Of a stretch of DNA of 51,342 nt, positions 25,726 to 32,378 are shown in pieces. The notes under the pieces were generated by a model. The model searched no databases and was not told where the DNA came from. It saw only the letters and a program-made list of their open reading frames with translations. Both the position numbers and the translations under genes were made by a program. Numbering within the stretch: the stretch's first letter is position 1; each line of letters begins with the position of its first letter. Source of the stretch: CABYIR01 sp038103905 (GTDB taxonomy: Bacteria > Pseudomonadota > Alphaproteobacteria > Pelagibacterales > AG-422-B15); assembly GCA_038103905.1 (NCBI GenBank), contig JAYNZW010000010.1, forward strand, positions 1 through 51,342, in the 5' to 3' direction.

Positions 25726-26190
25726 TTATATGATCTCACTAATATTAAATTTCTCTGGAGCTTGGGCATCATGTGGATGAGATGAGCCATTATAAACCTT
25801 CATATTTGAAAATTGTTGTCGACCTAAAGGTCCTTTTGGAATCATTCTTTTAACGGCAAGTCTGATAACTCTATCCGGAAATTTACTTTCCAAGATTTTT
25901 TTAGCAGTTCTGCTTTTAATACCTCCAGGATGTCCTGTGTGCCAATAATATGTTTTATCATTAAGTTTGTTGCCTGTTAGTTTAACTTTGTCAGCATTGA
26001 TAATAATCACATTGTCTCCACAATCCACGTGAGGCGTATAACTAGGCTTATGCTTGCCCCTTAATAAATTTGATACGGTTGTAGCAAGACGCCCCAAGAC
26101 CACGTTGTCAGCATCAATTAAAAGCCATTTCTTTTCAACTGTAGATACGTTTGCTGATTTAGTTTGTTTTATAAATTTTGTTGTTGTCAT
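25726..26190 (-). CDS. rplM: 50S ribosomal protein L13
   Basis: The 154-residue protein is full length and shows the L13 pattern WLLIDADNVVLGRLATTVSNLLRGK, then YYWHTGHPGGIKSR and MIPKGPLGRQQFSNMKVY. It is first in the rplM-rpsI-argC run, divergent from metY. The shared 267-nt upstream region should contain its promoter, though I see no clear boxes. Confidence 0.97.
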   Translation of the reverse strand: MTTTKFIKQTKSANVSTVEKKWLLIDADNVVLGRLATTVSNLLRGKHKPSYTPHVDCGDNVIIINADKVKLTGNKLNDKTYYWHTGHPGGIKSRTAKKILESKFPDRVIRLAVKRMIPKGPLGRQQFSNMKVYNGSSHPHDAQAPEKFNISEII

Positions 26191-26341
26191 TGAGCGATCT
26201 TTTAAAGATTAGATTTATAAAGTCAATAAATATAATAAAAGTATTTAAAATCAATAACTAAATTGATGGTATTATTATACCTAATAAAAATTAATCATAT
26301 AAATAGAAAACTTTACAATAAATATAATCAGTTCATAATCA

Positions 26342-26388
26342 GATTGTCGATTTTATGCAGCTTGCGGACAATCAATCACAGCTAAGCC
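26342..26388 (+). promoter_or_regulatory. SAM-II-type riboswitch aptamer upstream of metY
   Basis: A perfect 7-bp stem (GATTGTC 26342-26348 with GACAATC 26367-26373) encloses a loop that begins GATTT and ends GCTTGC. Loop bases 26360-26365 (GCTTGC) can pair with 26381-26387 (GC-T-AAGC), leaving one unpaired T. This H-type pseudoknot, with the GAUUU, GCUUGC and GCUAA words, is the known SAM-II (metA) pattern of alphaproteobacteria. The linker (26374-26380) is shorter than in the best-known members. The gene downstream makes homocysteine, a precursor of SAM, which fits. Confidence 0.72.
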
Positions 26389-26451
26389 ATAAACCCATTA
26401 CAAGTGGTTTTTTAAGCAGAAAATTCGATAACTTTAATAATTAAAAAGGAG
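26384..26451 (+). promoter_or_regulatory. metY leader expression platform or second SAM-V-like element
   Basis: After the SAM-II-type aptamer, AAGCCA (26384-26389) can pair with TGGTTT (26405-26410), overlapping the pseudoknot strand, so the two folds exclude each other. That hairpin runs into six Ts (26408-26413), like a weak terminator. A second option pairs TTTTTAA (26409-26415) with TTAAAAA (26441-26447), next to the ribosome site AAGGAG (26446-26451). GATAA followed by an A-rich ribosome site recalls the 3' part of SAM-II/SAM-V aptamers. Mechanism unproven. Confidence 0.4.
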
Positions 26452-26457
26452 ATCGAA

Positions 26458-27771
26458 ATGTCTAAAAATAATTTCAAACCAAATGAGTCTGTTCATCCTG
26501 AAACTTTATCCCTTCATGGTGGAGACTATAGATCTGATCCTTCTACAACATCAGTAGCGGTGCCTATCTATCAAACAACTTCGTATCAATTTAATAATAC
26601 TGAACATGCTGCTAATTTATTCGCATTAAAAGACTTTGGTAATATTTATTCTAGAATAATGAACCCAACTGTTGATGTACTTGAAAAGAGAGTTGCGGCA
26701 TTAGAAGGTGGAGTTGGAGCAGTTGGAGTATCATCTGGTCAAGCTGCTTCTGCATTAAGTGTTCAAAATCTAGCAAGAGCAGGCGATAACATTGTTTGCT
26801 CAACAGACCTATATGGTGGAACTTTCAATCTATTTGCAAATACACTTAAAGACCAGGGAATTGAAGCAAGATTTGCTGATCCAGCTGATCCTGAAAATTT
26901 TAGAAAAATGACCGATGATAATACAAGAGCTTATTACGGTGAGAGCTTACCAAATCCTAAGCTTAAAGTTTTTCCAATAAAAGAAATCTCTGATATCGGA
27001 AAAGAATATAATATACCTCTAATTATAGATAATACATCTGCTCCAGTTATTTGTAAGCCCATAGAGCATGGAGCCGCTATAGTAATACACTCACTTACTA
27101 AATTTATTGGAGGACATGGTAATTCAATTGGAGGAATAATTGTAGATAGTGGAAAATTTGATTGGGAAAAAGACCCCAAAAGACATCCCCTCTTAAATCA
27201 GCCTGATCCGAGTTACCATGGTGCAGTATGGACAGAAGCAACCAAACCTCTTGGTCCAATAGCTTATATCATTAGAGCAAGGGTTGTTATGTTAAGAGAT
27301 TTAGGCCCTTGCCTAACTCCTTTTAATGCATTTCAGATAATTCAAGGTCTTGAAACTGTTGCATTAAGAATGAGGCAGCACTGTGATAATGCTGAGAAAG
27401 TAGCTGAATTTCTATCTCGTCACAATAAGGTCAGTAAAGTAATTTACGCTGGACTTGATGATGGCGAAGCAGGAAGAAGAGCAAAAAAATACCTCAATGG
27501 AGGATTTGGCGCTTTAATAGGCGTAGAGTTGAAAGGTGGCAAACAAGCAGGTCAAAAATTTATTGAAAGTTTGAATATGCTATATCACGTTGCCAATATT
27601 GGAGACTCAAGAAGTCTTGCTATTCATCCAGCAACAACAACTCACTCACAATTACCTGATGAGGATCTAGAAGCATCAGGAGTTAACGCAAGCTATGTCA
27701 GATTATCAATTGGTATTGAACATGCTGATGATATTATTAATGATATATCTAATGCGTTAGATGCTATCTAA
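26458..27771 (+). CDS. metY: O-acetylhomoserine aminocarboxypropyltransferase (sulfhydrylase)
   Basis: A PLP enzyme that makes homocysteine from O-acetylhomoserine and sulfide, the direct-sulfhydrylation route to methionine. The 437-residue protein is the long MetY type of the Cys/Met metabolism family: the N-terminal HPETLSLHGG and PIYQTTSYQF, SSGQAASAL for PLP phosphate, and the PLP lysine in HSLTKFIGGHGNSIGG near residue 210. AAGGAG lies 6 nt before the ATG. Its last 15 nt overlap the end of ctaA on the opposite strand. Regulation by the upstream SAM riboswitch is expected. Confidence 0.96.
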   Translation: MSKNNFKPNESVHPETLSLHGGDYRSDPSTTSVAVPIYQTTSYQFNNTEHAANLFALKDFGNIYSRIMNPTVDVLEKRVAALEGGVGAVGVSSGQAASALSVQNLARAGDNIVCSTDLYGGTFNLFANTLKDQGIEARFADPADPENFRKMTDDNTRAYYGESLPNPKLKVFPIKEISDIGKEYNIPLIIDNTSAPVICKPIEHGAAIVIHSLTKFIGGHGNSIGGIIVDSGKFDWEKDPKRHPLLNQPDPSYHGAVWTEATKPLGPIAYIIRARVVMLRDLGPCLTPFNAFQIIQGLETVALRMRQHCDNAEKVAEFLSRHNKVSKVIYAGLDDGEAGRRAKKYLNGGFGALIGVELKGGKQAGQKFIESLNMLYHVANIGDSRSLAIHPATTTHSQLPDEDLEASGVNASYVRLSIGIEHADDIINDISNALDAI

Positions 27772-28785
27772 CTTCTTTAATGATTGAGAAAGAAAAAAAA
27801 TAGTAATAGTAAATAATATTATAGAGTTACCTTGGTGTGCTAAAGCGGCATACCAAGGTATATTTTGATAAGTCATAAAAATGCCCAACAAAATCTGAAG
27901 CAAAAAAGATAGATTTAAAATAAATAGCAAAAATTTTGAAGAGCCCTGAATTTTATTTTTTAACATTTTTAAATTTAAAACTAACATGAGTGCTAAAAGT
28001 ACGAATGCAAAGCTTCGATGAAAAAATAATATGAAGTTTTTGTTTTCAAAAAAATTCATCCAAACTGGAATTAAATCAAGCGCATTATCTGGAATTAATT
28101 TGCCGTTATAATTTGGCCAAGTATTACTTAATAAGCCTGAATGAGTTCCAGATACGAAAGCGCCATAAAAAATCTGAAAAAAAAGAAATATAGAAAATAA
28201 AATTAAGATGTTTTTTGATTTTTTAATTCTAGCATCATAAAATTTATCCAATGAGCTAACTATCGTAAAAATTATTATTCCCAAAATTAAAAAAGCATTA
28301 ATTAAATGAACACTTAATCTGTAATGACTCACATCAACACGATCAACTAAACCACTTTTAACCATGTACCAGCCCACAATAGCTTGTGTCGCCAGTAAAA
28401 AACCAATAATGCTGACATGCGCTGTAAATTTTTTGGGTAATTGTTTTTTCAAAATCATTATAAATAATGGGATTAAGAAGATAATCCCAATTAACCTTGC
28501 AAAAAATCTATGAAACCACTCCCAAAAATAGATAAATTTAAACTCATTAAGTGTCATATTGCTATTAATGAGCTTGAATTCATCTGTAAGTTTATATTTT
28601 GCGAATTCATTCAACCACGATTGATTAGACAGAGGGTATAGGATACCAGATATAGGCTCCCACTCTGTTATTGATAAACCAGAGTCTGAAATTCTTGTGT
28701 AACCACCAATAATGATTATTGAAATTACCAAGAGACCAAGAATATGGAGCCAAATTGAAAATAGATTGATTTTATTCGTCTTCAT
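27757..28785 (-). CDS. ctaA: Heme A synthase (COX15/CtaA)
   Basis: Oxidises the methyl group of heme O to the formyl of heme A for aa3 cytochrome oxidase. The 342-residue membrane protein has about eight helices in two homologous halves. Conserved histidines are seen in EWFHRFFARLIG (near residue 90), SHYRLSVHLINAF (near 155), FFHRSFAF (near 255) and AALAHQGNS (near 315). The early GGYTRISDSGLSITEWEPISG is diagnostic. Convergent with metY (15-nt overlap) and divergent from the DUF2842-like gene, 17 nt away. Confidence 0.95.
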   Translation of the reverse strand: MKTNKINLFSIWLHILGLLVISIIIIGGYTRISDSGLSITEWEPISGILYPLSNQSWLNEFAKYKLTDEFKLINSNMTLNEFKFIYFWEWFHRFFARLIGIIFLIPLFIMILKKQLPKKFTAHVSIIGFLLATQAIVGWYMVKSGLVDRVDVSHYRLSVHLINAFLILGIIIFTIVSSLDKFYDARIKKSKNILILFSIFLFFQIFYGAFVSGTHSGLLSNTWPNYNGKLIPDNALDLIPVWMNFFENKNFILFFHRSFAFVLLALMLVLNLKMLKNKIQGSSKFLLFILNLSFLLQILLGIFMTYQNIPWYAALAHQGNSIILFTITIFFLSQSLKKLDSI

Positions 28786-28802
28786 ACTTAAATATAATTG
28801 CT

Positions 28803-28994
28803 ATGAATAAATTAAAAAAAATTATGAGTATAGTGTTATTTATATTTGCCATTTCATTATATAGTCTATTAGTTATGGCACTTTTATCATTTTTCAAACT
28901 TAACCATTGGTTAATTGAGCTAGTCGTCTATATGTTCTTTGGTATAATCTGGATTTTTCCATCAATATATATTTTAAAACCTTTTAAGAAATAA
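28803..28994 (+). CDS. Small membrane protein, DUF2842-like
   Basis: A 63-residue protein with two hydrophobic helices (about 8-30 and 38-58) joined by the short KLNHWLIEL linker, and a W-I-F-P segment followed by a basic tail. Size and the NHW-L-ELV-Y pattern resemble the small alphaproteobacterial family DUF2842, of unknown function. Its stop overlaps the start of the chorismate mutase gene by one base (TAATG). Confidence 0.65.
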   Translation: MNKLKKIMSIVLFIFAISLYSLLVMALLSFFKLNHWLIELVVYMFFGIIWIFPSIYILKPFKK

Positions 28995-29293
28995 TGAATA
29001 AGAATTTAACAGATAAGCAAAAACTTAATAAAGCTCGGATTGAAATAGATAAGATTGACTCAAAATTATTGCCACTAATTGTCAAAAGGTCAAAAATGGT
29101 AAATTTAGCTTTGGAGTCTAAAACTAAGAAATCACAAATTGTCGATCAAAAAAGAATAAAATCGATTTTGACTAAGGTTGCAAAAGCAGCAAAATCAAAG
29201 TCTGCAGATCCAAATTTAATTAAATCAATTTGGAAATCAATGATTTGGAATTTTATTGATTACGAGAAGAAAGAGTTCAAAAAAAGAAAATAA
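28994..29293 (+). CDS. Chorismate mutase, AroQ type
   Basis: A 99-residue all-helical protein that would convert chorismate to prephenate for phenylalanine and tyrosine synthesis. The monofunctional AroQ pattern is visible: KARIEIDKIDSKLLPLIVKRSKMVN with the key Arg near residue 14 and 28, a Lys near 40, QKRIKSILTKVAKAAKS, and a last helix with W-K-S-M-I. It is short but complete, and coupled to the DUF2842-like gene. Some residues differ from the best studied enzymes, so activity is probable, not certain. Confidence 0.78.
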   Translation: MNKNLTDKQKLNKARIEIDKIDSKLLPLIVKRSKMVNLALESKTKKSQIVDQKRIKSILTKVAKAAKSKSADPNLIKSIWKSMIWNFIDYEKKEFKKRK

Positions 29294-29301
29294 GCAATTA
29301 T

Positions 29302-29493
29302 TTATTTACTATGAGGTGGAAGCTTCTTTTCCACAAACCACTCGTGTTTCTGAGTTGCAGGATTATACTTTTTCAATCTTAATTTATCTTTAGCTTTCAG
29401 GCCAGCTGTAGGCTTCTTGGCATAATAATAGAATTTACTATCTGTTTTATCCTCAGGAACCAGTCTAACTTTTACAGTCGATTTCTTAGCCAT
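29302..29493 (-). CDS. rpmG: 50S ribosomal protein L33
   Basis: A 63-residue protein starting MAKKSTVKVRLVPEDK, with LRLKKYNPATQKHEWFVEKKLP as in L33. It has none of the zinc cysteines found in C+ paralogs, as is usual in proteobacteria. It is a few residues longer than the typical 55, in the loop around residues 17-35 and at the C-terminus. It follows the merR-family gene by 15 nt on the same strand. Confidence 0.9.
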   Translation of the reverse strand: MAKKSTVKVRLVPEDKTDSKFYYYAKKPTAGLKAKDKLRLKKYNPATQKHEWFVEKKLPPHSK

Positions 29494-29508
29494 AATTGTC
29501 TTTATTAG

Positions 29509-29940
29509 TTATTTTTCTTTGATACTACTTTTTAGTGTTACTAGATTGTTTAAAACATCCATAAGTTTTTTTCTTTTTTCATCTGACATTGAATAATGGT
29601 TATTCACACCAGAAACAAGGTCATCATTATGTTGATTTTGGCTTTCTGTAAAGGTTTTTGTTTCTGATTTACTAGATTTAAGTAGGATTTTTCTTGTTCC
29701 ATTTTCCTTAATTACTTTTTGAACACCTCGTATTGTATATCCGTCATTATAAAGCAAGTTTTTAATACCTTTCAATATTTCAACATCTTCAGGTCTATAA
29801 TACCTTCTTCCTCCCCCTCTTTTAATTGGCTTTATTTGAATAAATTTTGTTTCCCAAAATCTCAGAACATGTTGAGGTATTGATAAATCCTTTGAAACCT
29901 CACTTATAGTTCGAAATGCTTCAGGGGATTTATTTGACAT
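29509..29940 (-). CDS. MerR-family transcriptional regulator
   Basis: A 143-residue DNA-binding protein. Residues about 10-80 form the MerR helix-turn-helix with wings: FRTISEVSKDLSIPQHVLRFWETKF, then RGGGRRYYRPEDVEILKGIKNLLYNDGYTIRGVQKVI. The remainder is polar and lacks metal-binding cysteines, so the effector is unknown. A gene like this lies next to ihfA in most alphaproteobacteria; here the gap is 9 nt. Its targets are not predictable. Confidence 0.9.
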   Translation of the reverse strand: MSNKSPEAFRTISEVSKDLSIPQHVLRFWETKFIQIKPIKRGGGRRYYRPEDVEILKGIKNLLYNDGYTIRGVQKVIKENGTRKILLKSSKSETKTFTESQNQHNDDLVSGVNNHYSMSDEKRKKLMDVLNNLVTLKSSIKEK

Positions 29941-29949
29941 AATTTTTAC

Positions 29950-30270
29950 CTATAATTGTTGATTGTCTTTTAATGCTTTATTTTTACTATCTACCTTAGA
30001 CTTTAATACGTTTGATGCCCTGAATGTAACCACATGTCTGGCACTTATTGGAACCTCTTCTCCTGTTTTTGGATTTCTACCAACTCTCTCTTTTTTACTT
30101 CTAACAATAAAAGTTCCAAATGATGAAATTTTTACATCATTTCCTGATGTTAAGGTCTTTAAAATTTCATTAAAAACAGTATCAACTAAATTTGATGACT
30201 CGTTTCTAGATAATCCAACACTTTTAAATACAGCTTCACTTAAAGTTGATCTAGTGGTTGTTTTTTCCAT
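29950..30270 (-). CDS. ihfA: Integration host factor alpha subunit
   Basis: A DNA-bending HU/IHF-family protein of 106 residues. The beta-arm with the DNA-intercalating proline is seen in GRNPKTGEEVPISARHVVTFRAS near residue 63, and KISSFGTFIV precedes it. It sits with the MerR gene and plsX in the usual alphaproteobacterial order, but fabH, normally between plsX and ihfA, is absent. Confidence 0.93.
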   Translation of the reverse strand: MEKTTTRSTLSEAVFKSVGLSRNESSNLVDTVFNEILKTLTSGNDVKISSFGTFIVRSKKERVGRNPKTGEEVPISARHVVTFRASNVLKSKVDSKNKALKDNQQL

Positions 30271-30319
30271 ACATTAAAAATTATATGTAAAAATATGAAA
30301 ACAAACAACAATTTAATAA

Positions 30320-31339
30320 TTAAAATTCATTAACCAAAATATTTTCAACTTTCTTATTTACCTCCTTTAGAACAAGAGAATAGGCGATATCTGAAGCATA
30401 ACTAATACCCAGCCGATCAGAATTCCCATGGCATTTAACCACTGGAGCAGTTAAACCAACAAAAATTCCACAATTATGTACTCTTGGATCCAATCTATCT
30501 CTTACAGTTTTCAGAGATAAAGAAGCAAGGAAATATCCTATCTTTGAAAGAACTGAACTCTTAAACGCTCTTTTAAAATAGCTTTGAACCATAAATGCCG
30601 TACCCTCAGCAGTTTTTAGAGCTATATTTCCTGTGAAACCATCAGTAACCACAACATTTGTTTTTCCATTTGAAATATCTGCACCTTCAACAAAACCATA
30701 ATAATTTAATTGATTCTTATTATTCATCTCAGTAAGAACTTCGGATGCTTTCTGTACATTTTCATTGCCTTTCATTTCCTCAATACCAACATTGAGGAGA
30801 CCAATAGTTGGTTCATCCTTACTTAAAAGAGTCTTAGCTAATGCGGATCCAAGAATTGCATTATCAACTAAACTAGTTGAGTCGTTTTTTATGTTTGCGC
30901 CTAAATCAAGAACAATGGACTCTCCTCTAATATTAGGCCAAATTGATGCAATTGATGGTCTTTTAATGTTAGCTATAGTTCGTAATTTAAGTAAAGAAAT
31001 TGCCATTAATGCTCCTGTATTTCCACAAGATAGAACTGCATGTGACTTTCCATTTGAAACATGATCAATACTTAATTGCATACTTGAATTTTTCTTTAGT
31101 TTAATTGCATCTGTAGGTCTGTCAGACATTAAAACTTCTTCATCGCAATTGACTACTTCAGATCTGATATTTAATGGAGAAACATCTTTTAATACTTTTT
31201 CAATATCAACTGCTTTTCCAAACAACGTAAAAAATAAATTTTCATTTCGAAGGGCTGACTCATTTATTCCTTCTAAAATCTCATTAAGCGAGGTCTCACT
31301 TCCCATGCAATCAACTGCTAAATTAATATTAGTAATCAA
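30320..31339 (-). CDS. plsX: Phosphate acyltransferase PlsX
   Basis: Makes acyl-phosphate from acyl-ACP for phospholipid synthesis. The 339-residue protein has the AVDCMGSE start, SCGNTGALMAISLLKL near residue 105, RPSIASIWP and VVTDGFTGNIALKTAEG near 230. The TTG at 31337-31339 gives the expected N-terminus (ITNINLAVDCMG) and overlaps the end of the CBP3-type gene by 11 nt, so translation is probably coupled. The next gene, ihfA, is 49 nt further on. Confidence 0.94.
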   Translation of the reverse strand: MITNINLAVDCMGSETSLNEILEGINESALRNENLFFTLFGKAVDIEKVLKDVSPLNIRSEVVNCDEEVLMSDRPTDAIKLKKNSSMQLSIDHVSNGKSHAVLSCGNTGALMAISLLKLRTIANIKRPSIASIWPNIRGESIVLDLGANIKNDSTSLVDNAILGSALAKTLLSKDEPTIGLLNVGIEEMKGNENVQKASEVLTEMNNKNQLNYYGFVEGADISNGKTNVVVTDGFTGNIALKTAEGTAFMVQSYFKRAFKSSVLSKIGYFLASLSLKTVRDRLDPRVHNCGIFVGLTAPVVKCHGNSDRLGISYASDIAYSLVLKEVNKKVENILVNEF

Positions 31340-31877
31340 ATTTTACCTCATCTAATTTTTTGAATTCAAAGTGCAGATTAATATTTGTATCATACTTATT
31401 TTTTAAAAATAACGTAATGTTAGAAACAACATAATCGGCTATTACTTTTACTTTTTCATCAGAAATTTTTTTATTTTTATAAATATTTTTTTTGATAGCT
31501 GTATAAAAATTTGAGAGTGATTTATTTTTCTTAAACTCACCGTAAGAATTACTATAACTAAGAATTCTTCCATAAAATGCTGAAATGAATTTTTTCATTC
31601 TTGTATTAACTGCAATATCACCAAAACCCATTTCTCTCAAATTATTCTCAAAATCATGAAACATAAAATCAAATAATCTTTGAGATAATTTGTTTTTTTT
31701 ATCGCCAATTTCAATAAAATATTGAAAAATTATAAAAGAATGAAGAATTACAAGATCAAATCTAGACTCAAAACTATCATCCACATCCAAATCAATATAG
31801 AAAATTTTACTTCTCGAATTATCTATAATAGACTGGTATATCTCAGTAACGTTTGAAGTATTTTTTGATTTGAACAT
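31329..31877 (-). CDS. Ubiquinol-cytochrome c chaperone (CBP3/UQCC1 family)
   Basis: A 182-residue helical protein of the family that helps assemble cytochrome b into the bc1 complex. The signature is seen in FDLVILHSFIIFQYF near residue 58, QRLFDFMFHDFENNLREMGFGDIAVNTRMKKF near 85 and AFYGRILSY near 118. In alphaproteobacteria it is usually followed by a DUF177 gene and then plsX; here plsX follows directly with an overlap. Divergent from bamE, with only 13 nt between the likely start codons. Confidence 0.88.
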   Translation of the reverse strand: MFKSKNTSNVTEIYQSIIDNSRSKIFYIDLDVDDSFESRFDLVILHSFIIFQYFIEIGDKKNKLSQRLFDFMFHDFENNLREMGFGDIAVNTRMKKFISAFYGRILSYSNSYGEFKKNKSLSNFYTAIKKNIYKNKKISDEKVKVIADYVVSNITLFLKNKYDTNINLHFEFKKLDEVKFDY

Positions 31878-31890
31878 ATTCAGATTAATT

Positions 31891-32341
31891 ATGAGTAAAA
31901 TAATACCTTATATAATATTACTATTTTTTTTAAATAGTTGCTCACCAATAATTAAAACTCATGGCTACACCATTGAAAATACATCTGATTTTTCTAATTT
32001 TATATCAGAAATTGCGTCAAATGAAAAAGTATCAAAGGAAAAAATAGTAAATGAGCTTGGTTCACCATCAATAATAATTGATGATGTTGATAATACATGG
32101 ATTTATTTGCTTNNNNNNNNNNCTTTCTAGTAAAAGAGAGAGATCATTTAGTGACAGTGAATTACAAGCTCAATTTATAATTAAACTTGTTTTTGATTCA
32201 AGTGATCATCTATCAAATCATGAAATTTTAACAGGTGAAGATTTCAAAAAGATAGAATTCGTTAGAGATGAGACGAAAGGTCCTTCTGATACCTATGGAA
32301 TTACAGATCAATTTATAGATGCTTTCACAAGAAGTAACTAA
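31891..32341 (+). CDS. bamE: Outer membrane assembly lipoprotein BamE (contains N block)
   Basis: Lipoprotein part of the BAM complex that inserts outer-membrane proteins. From the ATG at 31891, MSKIIPYIILLFFLNSC is a lipoprotein signal with Cys17 as the lipidation site; a TTG 21 nt upstream is less likely. The BamE core follows: KEKIVNELGSPSIIIDDVDNTWIYL, then SSKRERSFSD after the gap. Ten Ns at 32113-32122 shift the frame, and removing them restores one reading frame of 146 residues. The position opposite the CBP3-type gene is the common alphaproteobacterial arrangement. Confidence 0.82.
32113..32122. other. Assembly gap placeholder (10 N) in bamE
   Basis: Ten Ns between TTTGCTT and CTTTCTAG. 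Deleting the Ns (with or without merging the repeated CTT) gives NTWIYLL(L)SSKRER, matching the BamE family pattern NTW-Y-SSR-ER, so little or nothing is missing. Confidence 0.95.
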
Positions 32342-32342
32342 T

Positions 32343-32368
32343 AACCAGACTAATCAAATAGTCTGGTT
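32343..32368. repeat. 10-bp inverted repeat between bamE and hppA
   Basis: AACCAGACTA and TAGTCTGGTT form a perfect 10-bp stem with a 6-nt loop, 1 nt after the bamE stop and 10 nt beyond the hppA stop. An A-run then a short T-run follow on the plus strand. The T-run is on the wrong side for a standard terminator in either direction, but the hairpin probably serves both convergent 3' ends. Confidence 0.6.
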
Positions 32369-32378
32369 AAAAAAAATT

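Noticed and set aside
26458..26520. An earlier reading that the whole SAM-II core lies next to the metY ribosome site
   Set aside because: The A-rich stretch plus AAGGAG resembles the 3' end of SAM-II, but the nearby loop lacks the GAUUU and GCUUGC words. The good match is the upstream pseudoknot at 26342-26388.
32343..32368. Standard intrinsic terminator for hppA or bamE
   Set aside because: The stem is perfect, but the T-run is not immediately 3' of the hairpin on either strand, so it is listed only as an inverted repeat.
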